Made by a program: the position numbers and the translations under genes
Notes under the pieces: model-generated
What the model saw: only the letters and a program-made list of their open reading frames with translations
The model's database searches: none
Told to the model about the DNA's origin: nothing
Shown: positions 47,296-55,655 of the stretch, piece after piece
Layout: each line of letters begins with the position of its first letter
How positions within the stretch are numbered: the stretch's first letter is position 1
DNA from: Allosphingosinicella vermicomposti
Lineage (GTDB): Bacteria > Pseudomonadota > Alphaproteobacteria > Sphingomonadales > Sphingomonadaceae
Direction: 5' to 3'
Assembly (NCBI RefSeq): GCF_003012815.1
Contig: NZ_PXYJ01000002.1
Coordinates: 248,001-312,000 of the forward strand
DNA length: 64,000 bases

Positions 47296-47943
47296 TCAGC
47301 CGCGCATTTTGTCCATGAAGGCCGCTTCCCGATCGGTCCACGCCTTGAAGCTCGCCCTTGCGAGGATCGCGTCGGCATAGGCGAGCGTCTTGGGCCAGCG
47401 CGCCGCATCCAGCGTCAGGCCGAGCAATCGGAAATTGGCAAAGGGGCTGGCCACCGCAATGTCCGCCAAGGTCAGCCGGTCTTCGACCAGGAAGCCGCTG
47501 TCCGGAATGACGCCTTCAAGATAATCGAGCAAAGGCGGAAGCTCATTGCATTCCGCAGCATCAGCCACCGCGAGATCCCCTTCCCGCTTCATGAATACGG
47601 GTGCGACGATGCGGTTGAAGAACATCTTGCCCCCGCAGGCTGCGAGCAAGGTATCGGCAAATTCGTCATACCATATCGTCCGCGCCCGCGCTTTTGCCTC
47701 GGCCGGAATAAGGTTCGGCTCCGGCTGGATCGCATCGAGATAAGCGATGATCGCTGAAGAATCCGAAATCGCGAAATCACGGTCGCGAAAGCCCGGCATT
47801 TTCTTGAACGGGCTTGCCGCGACAAAGTCCGGATCGTCGGCCCCAAGCCCAATCGGCTTGACCTCAAGTGCGATCCCTTTTTCCGCCGCGAAGGCCAGCA
47901 CCTTGCGCACGAAGGGCGACATGGACGAACCGTAGACGATCAT
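47296..47943 (-). CDS. glutathione S-transferase family protein
   Basis: 215 residues. Thioredoxin-like N-terminal domain (MIVYGSSMSPFVRKVLAFAAEKGIALEVKPIGLG..FKKMPGFRDRDFAISDSSAIIAYLD, with cis-Pro in KMPGF and Glu/Ser-type DSSA glutathione contact) and an all-helical C-terminal domain (LTLADIAVASPFANFRLLG). Ser rather than Cys at the active site suggests a transferase or peroxidase class. Substrate unknown. Confidence 0.9.
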   Translation of the reverse strand: MIVYGSSMSPFVRKVLAFAAEKGIALEVKPIGLGADDPDFVAASPFKKMPGFRDRDFAISDSSAIIAYLDAIQPEPNLIPAEAKARARTIWYDEFADTLLAACGGKMFFNRIVAPVFMKREGDLAVADAAECNELPPLLDYLEGVIPDSGFLVEDRLTLADIAVASPFANFRLLGLTLDAARWPKTLAYADAILARASFKAWTDREAAFMDKMRG

Positions 47944-47974
47944 TGCAACCTCCCACTTAGTTTCTTTCGAAAAC

Positions 47975-48757
47975 TTATCCCGCCCAGATCAGCTGCGCAA
48001 TGGGATTGGCGGGATCGGATACCATCTTCACGGTCAGCGCGACCGACATGGCGGCGAGCAGTGGCCGGATCACCCGCGCGCCGAACCGCATCGCCATGCC
48101 CGTGCCGAAATGCGCCCCCACCATGTTCGCCGCCGCCATGGAAAGGCCGGTCAGCCACAGCACCTTGCCACCCGCCGCCAGCACAGCGAGCGCCACGATA
48201 TTGCTGGTGAAATTAAGGAGCTTCGTATGCGCCGTCGCCTTCAACAGCCCAAAGCCTGCGAGCGTCACGAAACATAAGGTGTAGAATGATCCGGCGCCCG
48301 GTCCGAAGAAGCCGTCGTAAAAACCGACGCAGCCTGCCGCGAAGCCGAAGCCCAGCGGGCCCAGGCGCCGCACTTTATCTTCGTCCGTCATTTTGGGTGA
48401 TAGCAGGAAATAGGCCGCAATCCCCACGAGCAGCACCGGCAAAATGGCGGCGAGGAAGGCGGGGTCGACCGCCTGTACGGTGAGCGCACCGCCTGCTGCG
48501 CCGACAAGCACGAAAAGGATCGGGACAAGGCTCGCACGGGCATCGATCAGCCCGGCCCGGTAGAAGCGAAAACAGGCGAAGGCTGTGCCAAAGCTCGATT
48601 GCAGCTTGTTCGTACCCAGGGCAGCTACGGGCGGAATGCCTGCGGTCAGCAAGGCGGGCACGGTCAGCAAACCGCCCCCGCCCGCTATGGCATCGATAAA
48701 TCCAGCCGCCCCCGCCGCCGCGATCAGCAGGAGGAATGTGTCGAAGCCGAATTCCAT
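47975..48757 (-). CDS. TSUP (TauE/SafE) family membrane transporter, second
   Basis: 260 residues with about eight helices: FLLLIAAAGAAGFIDAIAGGGGLLTVPALLTAGIPPVAALGTNKLQSSFGT and GFAAGCVGFYDGFFGPGAGSFYTL are the YfcA-type TSUP repeats. GGGAGAG precedes ATG 48757. It is of the YfcA subgroup, unlike the TSUP gene at 46032. Confidence 0.92.
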   Translation of the reverse strand: MEFGFDTFLLLIAAAGAAGFIDAIAGGGGLLTVPALLTAGIPPVAALGTNKLQSSFGTAFACFRFYRAGLIDARASLVPILFVLVGAAGGALTVQAVDPAFLAAILPVLLVGIAAYFLLSPKMTDEDKVRRLGPLGFGFAAGCVGFYDGFFGPGAGSFYTLCFVTLAGFGLLKATAHTKLLNFTSNIVALAVLAAGGKVLWLTGLSMAAANMVGAHFGTGMAMRFGARVIRPLLAAMSVALTVKMVSDPANPIAQLIWAG

Positions 48758-48767
48758 TTTCTCTCCC

Positions 48768-48845
48768 GTCATTCCGGCGAAAGCCGGAATCTTTTTCAGG
48801 ATTGGCGCCTTATCGTCGCGAGACCCCGGCTTTCGCCGGGGTGAC
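48768..48845. repeat. CCGGCGAAAGCCGG / CCCCGGCTTTCGCCGGGG repeat pair
   Basis: ATTCCGGCGAAAGCCGGAAT with CTTTTT next to it, and GACCCCGGCTTTCGCCGGGGTGAC further on. The first hairpin plus T-run could terminate rightward transcripts. Same family as 31504-31583. Confidence 0.8.
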
Positions 48846-48856
48846 GCTCAAGGAAC

Positions 48857-50455
48857 TCAATCCTCGTCGGGATGATCATATTCGAATGGATTGGTGGGCT
48901 TGGGCTGCTGCGGCAGCACATTGCGCGGGATCGCCTTGTCGCTATCCGCAGCCGAAAGCAGCACGCTCGCCATCACCGCCGCCGCCTGCCGCAAATCCTG
49001 CGGACGGAGGTGATCGAACGTGTCGACATCCGAATGGTGAACAGTCGAGCCATAGTCCAGCGGATCCTGAATGAACTGGAAGGCCGGAAGCCCTATCGCC
49101 GCCATGCCGACATGGTCCGTGCCTGTGGTCGGCGCCGCGACGACATTGGTCGCGCCAAGGCTCGCGAGCGGCGACAGCCATTCCTTCAGCACCGGCACGG
49201 CCGCGAAATTACCCTCCGCATAGACGCCGCGCAGCTTGCCGCCCCCATTGTCCATGTTGAAATAGGCAACCATGTCCTTGAAGCCCGGCAGCGTCGTCAC
49301 CGGATAATTGTAGAGCGCGCCATAACGCCCCGCTTCGGCCTGCTCGCCCACCGGCATCGGCCGTTTGGCAAGATGCTGGTCGATATAGGCGAGCGATCCG
49401 TGCAGACCCTGCTCCTCGCCGGACCACAGCACGAAACGGATGCCTCGCTTGGGCTTCACGCCCAATGTCTGGAGGATGCGCGCCGCCTCCAGCACCACCG
49501 CGCTTCCCGCCGCATTGTCCGCAGCGCCGTCGGCTGCGACCCAACTGTCGAGATGCGCGCCCGCCATCACATAGCCGGCCTTGGGATCCGTGCCGGGAAT
49601 TTCGGCGATGATGTTATAGGCCTTGGTGTCGCTGTCCTCGAACCGGACGTCGCTATTCACTTCCAACGTGACGTCACCGGTCTTGGCGAGACGCGCGAGG
49701 CGGCGATAATCCTCCGCCGCCAGTTCCACCGCCGGAAGCGCGGGCGTTTCGCCGGCCCCATAAGCATAGCCCGTGCCGTGGACGAGGCCATTGTTGCGAT
49801 AGGCCATGCGCGCCCACGCAACAGCGCCTTCCGCCTTCAGAAAAGCATCAAGCGCCTTTGGAAAGGCCCGCCGCTCGATGCGCCGTTTCAGCGCATCTTT
49901 TTCGGTAACCGGTTGCTCATATTCGTCCATCTTGGCGAGGTCCGCGCTTTCGTAGCGCTTGAACAAAGGGCTGGTGGCGTCCGTGGGGTCGTCCGGATAG
50001 CTCACCAGCACGATCTTTCCGGCAAGCTTGCCGCGCCACTCTTCGAAATGCTCCTTCTTCGTCATCGGCGCGACGATAACGGGCGCGGTGATGGCGCCGT
50101 TGGTGGCAGGCGTCCAAGCGACAGGGATGGATCGCAGCGTGACAGGGCGCGGGGCCACCATCTTCACGTTCGCGCTTTCGATCCACCAGCCCCGGCCGAA
50201 TTCAAAACCTTCGGCCCGGACCTTCTTCAGGCCGTAATCCTTGAACTTGTCCTGCGCCCACTTCTCGGCAACGCGCATGGAGGGGGAGTTGGTGAGCCGT
50301 CCGCCAATCCGGTCAGTGAGATAGGCCGTGGTTTCCACCACCTCACCATGGTTCATCGCCTGATCGACGATCTTGTTGATCATTCCAGCGTCCGGCGCGG
50401 CGGCCGCGGGCATCGAAACGCTGGCAAGCAACATGGCTGCGATAAACTGACGCAT
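48857..50455 (-). CDS. secreted M28-family metallopeptidase
   Basis: 532 residues. Signal peptide MRQFIAAMLLASVSMPAAAA fixes the start at 50455. PA-type region about 130-260, then peptidase domain with all ligands: VMAGAHLDSWVAADGAADNAAGSAVVLEAARIL, LWSGEEQGLHGSLAY, YFNMDNGGGKLRG and the late His in HHSDVDTFDHL. Resembles carboxypeptidase Q-like M28 enzymes; periplasmic peptide hydrolysis likely. The tail QPKPTNPFEYDHPDED is acidic. Confidence 0.9.
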   Translation of the reverse strand: MRQFIAAMLLASVSMPAAAAPDAGMINKIVDQAMNHGEVVETTAYLTDRIGGRLTNSPSMRVAEKWAQDKFKDYGLKKVRAEGFEFGRGWWIESANVKMVAPRPVTLRSIPVAWTPATNGAITAPVIVAPMTKKEHFEEWRGKLAGKIVLVSYPDDPTDATSPLFKRYESADLAKMDEYEQPVTEKDALKRRIERRAFPKALDAFLKAEGAVAWARMAYRNNGLVHGTGYAYGAGETPALPAVELAAEDYRRLARLAKTGDVTLEVNSDVRFEDSDTKAYNIIAEIPGTDPKAGYVMAGAHLDSWVAADGAADNAAGSAVVLEAARILQTLGVKPKRGIRFVLWSGEEQGLHGSLAYIDQHLAKRPMPVGEQAEAGRYGALYNYPVTTLPGFKDMVAYFNMDNGGGKLRGVYAEGNFAAVPVLKEWLSPLASLGATNVVAAPTTGTDHVGMAAIGLPAFQFIQDPLDYGSTVHHSDVDTFDHLRPQDLRQAAAVMASVLLSAADSDKAIPRNVLPQQPKPTNPFEYDHPDED

Positions 50456-50628
50456 TTTCAAGAGCACCCTCCCATTCGAGTCGGGACGAAGGGGTATCGA
50501 TGTTTGAGAGGTGGGGCAACGTGCGACGGATGCGCGGCCCCCTCGTCTTAGAGGCTGAGAAACATGGATCAGCGGGCGCAAGCCTGATAGGCCAATCGAA
50601 ACAGGGCTGAAGGGTTTTCCGGAGCATC

Positions 50629-51681
50629 ATGACATCCGGCGGTTTTCATTTCGATCGCTTCCAGCTGGATCCGGACAACCGCCGCCTGCTCCACGACGGC
50701 CAGCCGGTCGACCTCAACGGCCGCTACTTCGACGCTCTGGTTTTGCTGGTCGGCGAACAGGGCAAGCTCGTCTCCAAGGAACGCTTCCTGGCGGACGTAT
50801 GGCGGGGTGTGCCCGTAACGGACGAAGCCCTCACACAATGCGTCCGGACGCTCCGGCGGCAATTGGGCGACGATGCCGCCCGCCCGCGCTTCATCGAGAC
50901 CGTGCCGAAGCACGGCTACCGCTTCATCGCCTCCGTCGGCCCCGCTGATGAAGGGTCTTCCGTACAGACGGAAGCCCCGCTGAGCCCAAGCAAAAGCATT
51001 CTCCCGCTCGGTCTTGCTGGAACGATCGGCGGCGGCTGCGCGGGCGTGGTCGGGGGCGTTCTTTATGGTCTCATTGCCGCGCAATCGCTGCAGCCAGCAA
51101 TGGGTGCCTTGTCGATCCTCCTCGTCCTCACCGCCGTAACCGGGCTGGTCGGTTTGGCAGGCGGAGCGGGCGTCGGCTTCGGCATCGCCGTTGCATCCGC
51201 CCGGCAGCAACGAACCTGGTTCGGCGATGCCATAGGCGGCGCGGCGGGCGGCCTTTTCGTCGGCGCTCTCGTGAATCTCGTTGGTCTGGATGCGTTCAGC
51301 CTTCTGCTGGGCCAGGCGCCAGTCGGCATCACAGGCGCTCGCGAAGGCGGTATCCTAGGCGCCGTCATCGGCCTCGCTTTTGGAATGACTATCCGGAAAG
51401 ACCTGTCGCTCCGCCGCTCGGCCGCCATCGCGGCGGCTATGGGCGCAGCCGCCGGCCTCCTCATCTCCCTCCTTGGCGGACAGCTTCTTGGGGGCAGCCT
51501 TGCCCTCCTGACCGAAAGCTTTCCCGGCTCGCGCCTGCGCCTGGAAGGGATGGGATCCTTTTTCGGGGAGACCGGCTTTGGCCCCATCGCCCGTGCAGCT
51601 TCCGCCGCCCTGGAAGCTGCCCTCTTCTCCTCATGCCTTGTTACCGCGATGATGGCTGCATGGCGGAAGCGCCTTTTCTAG
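50629..51681 (+). CDS. winged-helix regulator fused to a polytopic membrane domain
   Basis: 350 residues. Residues 1-100 are an OmpR/CadC-type winged helix: FHFDRFQLDPDNRRLLHDGQPVDLNGRYFDALVLLVGEQGKLVSKERFLADVWRGVPVTDEALTQCVRTLRRQLGDD..FIETVPKHGYRF. From about 120 on there are six to eight Gly-rich helices (LGLAGTIGGGCAGVVGGVLYGL onward) instead of the usual single helix plus periplasmic sensor. The input signal is unknown. Stop overlaps the convergent gene's stop by 4 bases. Confidence 0.85.
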   Translation: MTSGGFHFDRFQLDPDNRRLLHDGQPVDLNGRYFDALVLLVGEQGKLVSKERFLADVWRGVPVTDEALTQCVRTLRRQLGDDAARPRFIETVPKHGYRFIASVGPADEGSSVQTEAPLSPSKSILPLGLAGTIGGGCAGVVGGVLYGLIAAQSLQPAMGALSILLVLTAVTGLVGLAGGAGVGFGIAVASARQQRTWFGDAIGGAAGGLFVGALVNLVGLDAFSLLLGQAPVGITGAREGGILGAVIGLAFGMTIRKDLSLRRSAAIAAAMGAAAGLLISLLGGQLLGGSLALLTESFPGSRLRLEGMGSFFGETGFGPIARAASAALEAALFSSCLVTAMMAAWRKRLF

Positions 51682-52232
51682 CGCGCTTTTTCAGCTTCGC
51701 TCCCAGACGCCCTTAATAACGCAGCGGACAGGAGCCACAGGAAAGCGAACCCCGTCGAAAAGATGCCGCCGCGCGGATCGGCGCTCATTCCGGCCAAGCC
51801 AAGTGCCGCTTGCACCATAGCTGCCACGGTCATGGTCCACACCATACCCTTGGCGCGGAAGCGTGAAGCAATCGCACCTATAAGTGCTAGTGCGACCACG
51901 CCCAGAAACCAGAGGTTGTAGGGATTGTCCTGGCTCCCGATCATGCCGACCGCGCCATTGGCCCAAATTGTCAGCAAGGCCGTGCCCACTGCGATAGCGA
52001 CGCCCGCTTTATAAGTAATGTTCTGGCTCGACCGTGCCGTGGCATCGATGATGCCTGCCGATCCGAACAGCAAAATGGCGGCGAATAAGAAGTCCGATCC
52101 CGTCCAGTTCACTTCCCGCGTAAACCGCATCGCGACGGCGGGCAGGATCAGTAGCGTCGCTGCTCCGGCCCACATGCCCCAACGCCACCAGCTTGCGCGC
52201 CAAGTTTTTCCCGCTGTCACATTTAAAGTCAT
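51678..52232 (-). CDS. integral membrane protein of unknown function
   Basis: 184 residues, six hydrophobic helices (WAGAATLLILPAVAM, FLFAAILLFGSAGII, AGVAIAVGTALLTIWANGAVG, LWFLGVVALALIGAI, WTMTVAAMVQAALGL, STGFAFLWLLSAALL). WTGSDFLFA and IGSQDNPYNLWF look conserved. No function assignable. An AAGGAGG sequence lies before the ATG. Confidence 0.72.
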   Translation of the reverse strand: MTLNVTAGKTWRASWWRWGMWAGAATLLILPAVAMRFTREVNWTGSDFLFAAILLFGSAGIIDATARSSQNITYKAGVAIAVGTALLTIWANGAVGMIGSQDNPYNLWFLGVVALALIGAIASRFRAKGMVWTMTVAAMVQAALGLAGMSADPRGGIFSTGFAFLWLLSAALLRASGSEAEKAR

Positions 52233-52353
52233 GTTTCGCCTCCTTGCTAGAGGCCCGCTTTCGCCGGACGGGCGGTGAGCGTCATGAGCTAAGACTGAAT
52301 CTTACGCTGAAAAATGGGCGGCGCAGGGCCTCCCTTAAGGTACTGCCCCTGCC

Positions 52354-53061
52354 TTACGGCCGTCGCGCGGCGCCCATCACGCTGGCGATCTCGATCCTCT
52401 TGCCGAGCCAGAGGATCAGGTCTTCGAACGGCAGCATCCGATCGAAGGCGATGCCCGCGATGCCGTCCTTCCACCAGCGGATGCGCCCGCGCACGGGTTT
52501 CAGGTGGTCGACGGTGACGATAACCGGCGTGCCGTCCCTGACCCGCTTCGGCAATGCCACCTTCATGCCGCCCGCCGAGATATCCTCGATCGTCACATGA
52601 TGGAAAATGCCCGCGATGCGGATTGTTGCCGCGCAGCTTATTTCCATGCGCGGCGGACGCGGGCGATAGCCGATGCGCGGACGCCCGCTGGAAAAGATGG
52701 TCCGGACGTCCACCGCCGCGTCAAAGCGAAAACCTGCATTGCCTTCGCGGATCCAGGCGACACGGGCGGGAATGCGGCGGTCGGAGTGGACCTCGATCGT
52801 CACCGCCTCATCCGCCTCCAGCGGATCAGCGCATTGCGCCATCATGCCGCCCGCCGAAATGTTGCGAATACGGCAAAGGCTCTCGCCCATCGCCCTTTCC
52901 AACCGGGCGATGGGCAGGAAGGGTAGCACCCTGGGATCGGCGCGGCGATCCGTGGGTCGCGGAATCTGGGTTGTGAGTTGAACGCAAGCGGTCTCGAAGG
53001 ACAGTTCATCCTCTCCCGCCCCGCGCCCCATGGCGCGCTTGATCCAATCCCCCAATGTCAT
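52354..53061 (-). CDS. tandem PilZ-domain protein
   Basis: 235 residues with two PilZ repeats: RRADPRVLPFLPIARLERAMGESLCRIRNISAGGMMA (NxSxxG = NISAGG) and RPRPPRMEISCAATIRIAGIFHHVTIEDISAGGMKVAL (DISAGG). PilZ domains bind cyclic di-GMP; the Arg clusters before each motif are kept only partly. A GGDEF-EAL protein is encoded 3 kb away. The ATG at 53061 follows a 17-bp inverted repeat by 11 bases and has no clear ribosome site. Confidence 0.85.
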   Translation of the reverse strand: MTLGDWIKRAMGRGAGEDELSFETACVQLTTQIPRPTDRRADPRVLPFLPIARLERAMGESLCRIRNISAGGMMAQCADPLEADEAVTIEVHSDRRIPARVAWIREGNAGFRFDAAVDVRTIFSSGRPRIGYRPRPPRMEISCAATIRIAGIFHHVTIEDISAGGMKVALPKRVRDGTPVIVTVDHLKPVRGRIRWWKDGIAGIAFDRMLPFEDLILWLGKRIEIASVMGAARRP

Positions 53062-53072
53062 GGCGCCACTAT

Positions 53073-53115
53073 GGTTTGCCGTGCTTAACAAAGAGTAAGT
53101 TAAGCACGGCAAACC
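53073..53115. repeat. perfect 17-bp inverted repeat upstream of the PilZ gene
   Basis: GGTTTGCCGTGCTTAAC and GTTAAGCACGGCAAACC with a 9-base centre AAAGAGTAA. It starts 2 bases after the stop of the DUF6456 gene and ends 11 bases before the PilZ start. There is no T-run on either side, so a simple terminator is unlikely; it could be a processed hairpin or an operator. Confidence 0.85.
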
Positions 53116-53117
53116 CT

Positions 53118-53624
53118 TCAACGCAGGCGATAATGATCGGCGAGACGATCAAGTGCCAGCGTGAGGACGAGCTTACCTGCTCTTGCCGGCCACCCGAGCG
53201 CCTGTTCGGCATCGCGCATCCCCTCGCCCGCGCAGACGATCCGCCAAAGGATGTCGGAGAGACCCGGTCCAGCCGCGGCGACTGCGGCGTCGAACCGATC
53301 TCGAGCGCTCAACTGATGGATCAGCGGATCGTTGGCCGCGGGTGCGCCGCGCGCCGTACGGCTTGGCGCTGCTGCCGCGTCCCAGCACATGGTTACGCGC
53401 GGCCCCAGCTGGGCGCGCTCCCAATCCACACGCAATTGTTCGCCCGCGTCGAATTGCCGATCGGTAATCAGGCCGCGCGCCTTCAGCCACCCGAGCGGCG
53501 ATTCCGCGAGATTGACCGTTACGCTTCGTGCCCGTTTTTTCCCCGTCGCCTTGACGTCGCCCTGGGTTGGAAGAGGCCGCTCGACGAGTATTCGGCTGCC
53601 GCTTTTCGCCATCGTTTGAACCAT
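53118..53624 (-). CDS. DUF6456 domain protein
   Basis: 168 residues: VTVNLAESPLGWLKARGLITDRQFDAGEQLRVDWERAQLGPRVTMCWD..FDAAVAAAGPGLSDILWRIVCAGEGMRDAEQALGWPARAGKLVLTLALDRLADHY. This DUF6456 pattern resembles part of a phage-type or replication-linked helical domain common in alphaproteobacteria; function unknown. Divergent from the XRE regulator at 53719. Confidence 0.8.
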   Translation of the reverse strand: MVQTMAKSGSRILVERPLPTQGDVKATGKKRARSVTVNLAESPLGWLKARGLITDRQFDAGEQLRVDWERAQLGPRVTMCWDAAAAPSRTARGAPAANDPLIHQLSARDRFDAAVAAAGPGLSDILWRIVCAGEGMRDAEQALGWPARAGKLVLTLALDRLADHYRLR

Positions 53625-53718
53625 TTCGCGTCCTCCTGCTTAAATTTGCGAAATGTCGTTGCCACAACGGGGATATTGTAGGAAAGCGAATAACCTAGAT
53701 GGTTATAGGATGGTCGCC

Positions 53719-54282
53719 ATGATTACCCGAATCCGCGAAGTGCGCCGGGCCAAAAAGATGACGTTGCAAGATGTTGCGGATCGCTGCGATCCGCCGACGA
53801 CGCCGCAAACGATCGGGCGGCTTGAAACGGGCACACGCACCGTTTCGGTCGGCTGGCTCAACCGGATTGCCAAGGCATTGGGTGTCGAGGCCGCGGACTT
53901 GGTGAAACTCCCCGATCAGGAAGATATTCCAATTGCCGCCATGCTTGGCGCGGACGGCGCCGACGCGCCTCGCCGCGAAGGCGTTGTTCTGCCGCCCCGG
54001 CCCGAACCCGGCATGGTCGCGGTCTGCGTGACCTCCGCCGTGGGCGACTATCGAAGCGGGGACGAAATCTGGCTTCGCCGCCTTTCGCCTGATGCGTTCG
54101 GGCAGGCGATGAACCGCGACTGCCTGTTTCCCCGGTCGGCGGGCCGCTTCGTCTTCGGGCGGATGATCGGCAAGGAGGACGGCAAGCTACACGTCCTGCC
54201 GCTCGGCGCCGGCCAACGTCAGATGGTGATTTCGAATGCGCCGTGGATCGCGGTAACCGTCAAGCTGGTTCGCCCGCTTTGA
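53719..54282 (+). CDS. XRE-family regulator with S24/LexA-like C-terminal domain
   Basis: 187 residues. Helix-turn-helix at 1-65 (MITRIREVRRAKKMTLQDVADRCDPPTTPQTIGRLETGTRTVSVGWLNRIAKALGV), C-terminal beta-rich domain of the S24 fold (YRSGDEIWLRRLSPDAFGQAMNRDCLFPRSAGRFVFGRMIG) without the catalytic Ser-Lys pair. ATG 53719 has GGATGG 6 bases upstream; 53710 is an alternative. It could regulate itself and the divergent DUF6456 gene. Confidence 0.82.
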   Translation: MITRIREVRRAKKMTLQDVADRCDPPTTPQTIGRLETGTRTVSVGWLNRIAKALGVEAADLVKLPDQEDIPIAAMLGADGADAPRREGVVLPPRPEPGMVAVCVTSAVGDYRSGDEIWLRRLSPDAFGQAMNRDCLFPRSAGRFVFGRMIGKEDGKLHVLPLGAGQRQMVISNAPWIAVTVKLVRPL

Positions 54283-54298
54283 TCGCTGCCGGAAAGGA

Positions 54299-54375
54299 TG
54301 GTGGGCGCTGACGGGCTCGAACCGCCGACCCTCTCGGTGTAAACGAGATGCTCTACCAACTGAGCTAAGCGCCCC
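54299..54375 (-). tRNA. tRNA-Val, anticodon TAC
   Basis: On the minus strand: acceptor GGGGCGC / GCGCCC, D-arm GCTC AGTTGGTA GAGC, anticodon stem TCTCG, loop TTTACAC (anticodon TAC), T-arm GCGG TTCGAGC CCGT region and encoded CCA. 77 bases. Confidence 0.95.
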
Positions 54376-54421
54376 GGCAGGCGCCGCACTGCCAGCTTCG
54401 CCCGGACGAAGCAAGTCGTTT

Positions 54422-55333
54422 TCAGGCGAGAAATGACGAGATGCGTTGCGCCGCCCGCAAATAAGCGGCCAAGGCTGCCGCCGCCGTTTCCGACAATTCT
54501 ATATAGACGCGGCGGCCGTCCTGCGGATCGGCGGAACGGACGAACAGCCCCTGCTCGGTCAGCGCCTTGATCCAGCGCAGGGCGGTCGTCGCGGGTACGG
54601 ATGCGGCAATGCAAAGGCTGGAAACGGCAACTCGCTGCTGCTCAAGCCGCGCGGCCATCAGGTCGAGCAGCATATCCCAGGCCGGATCGGCGAACAGGTC
54701 CGCCCCGAAATATTGATCGCGCAGGCGCCGGGCGCGAATGATGTTGCGGACTTGCTGTGCCGAAACATTGTCCTCGGCCGCGCCGTCCAGGCCATTATCG
54801 TCTTCATGTTCGGACAAGGTCGCAAGAATGGTTGCAATGCGGCCGACTTCCTCGCTCAACTGCTGAAGCTTGATCGGTGGCCCACCCTTGCCAACGTCGT
54901 GAAGCGAGGCCCATTGTCCGCCCAGCAGAGACCGCACGGCATCGCGACGCTGCTCATCGCTTGGATCGATCAGATGAAAGACGCCCGCGTGGAAAGCGCG
55001 TGCTGTCACGACGTCGATCAGGCTTGGCGGCGAAGCAATGATGCTTGAAAAACGCGCCGTTCGCGTTCCCTGATCGATCCGGTCGAGCAAATGGTCGAGA
55101 CCCTCACCTTCGTCGCCATCCAACTCCAAAAAGACGACGTCTGGCGCAGCGCCCTCGTCCAGCCGGTCGGCGGCTGCGGCAAAGCCAGCCAAAGCCGTTT
55201 GGCGACATCCGAGGGATCCCAGCATTTGGCCGCTCCGGTCATTGACCGCTTCGCTGCGGGCGAGGAGGAGCAGCATGGGATCATCGCGATATTCGATCAT
55301 TGCAAGATCATCATGCGTCATTTGGCCGGCCAT
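54422..55333 (-). CDS. MarR-type winged-helix regulator with receiver-like N-terminal domain
   Basis: 303 residues. The N-terminal ~135 residues alternate strand and helix like a response-regulator receiver (VVFLELDGDEGEGLDHLLDRI, SSIIASPPSLIDVVTARAFHAGVFHLIDPSDEQ), with an Asp/Glu-rich strand end where the phospho-Asp would lie. Residues ~215-300 are a MarR winged helix (MAARLEQQRVAVSSLCIAASVPATTALRWIKALTEQGLFVRSADPQDGRRVYIELSETAAAAL). I know no characterised member. Start chosen as the first Met. Confidence 0.75.
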   Translation of the reverse strand: MAGQMTHDDLAMIEYRDDPMLLLLARSEAVNDRSGQMLGSLGCRQTALAGFAAAADRLDEGAAPDVVFLELDGDEGEGLDHLLDRIDQGTRTARFSSIIASPPSLIDVVTARAFHAGVFHLIDPSDEQRRDAVRSLLGGQWASLHDVGKGGPPIKLQQLSEEVGRIATILATLSEHEDDNGLDGAAEDNVSAQQVRNIIRARRLRDQYFGADLFADPAWDMLLDLMAARLEQQRVAVSSLCIAASVPATTALRWIKALTEQGLFVRSADPQDGRRVYIELSETAAAALAAYLRAAQRISSFLA

Positions 55334-55608
55334 GGCTATCGCTTCCTCAACAGCCGTTTATCCGGCCTTCCTTCCCCCAGAATGGCGCCGTAGCGGACGA
55401 AAAACAGCCGGCCCGATGTCCAAAACGGCCCCAAATGCCGGAGGCGTATCCGACCAAACTTCACTGACGTGATGGAACCCTGGCGGAACCGTGCTCTTCG
55501 CGCCCACGGATGCCGTTGCTCGCTAGGTTTCGTTCAGAGTGATCCTAGTCGCAAATCCGCTCCAAATCTGTCGGCAAAGTACATCCGTTTCGGATCAATC
55601 TGCATTTC
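55334..55608. other. intergenic region upstream of the hemerythrin gene
   Basis: About 275 bases before the EcfG-like promoter. It must hold the promoter of the divergent MarR-type gene. Two further GGAAC sequences (55486 and 55493 area) lack a CGTT at proper spacing. No gene seen. Confidence 0.5.
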
Positions 55609-55635
55609 GGAACGGACCGCCCTGCTCGCCGTTTC
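55609..55635 (+). promoter_or_regulatory. EcfG-type general stress promoter
   Basis: GGAAC at 55609-55613, 16-base spacer, CGTTTC at 55630-55635, a close match to the EcfG consensus. Transcription would start about 14 bases before the hemerythrin ATG, leaving room for its AAAGGA ribosome site. Confidence 0.65.
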
Positions 55636-55655
55636 ACGGATGAAAGGAACTATGC

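Noticed and set aside
53073..53115. Intrinsic terminator for the DUF6456 gene
   Set aside because: Stem is perfect but no T-run follows on either strand.
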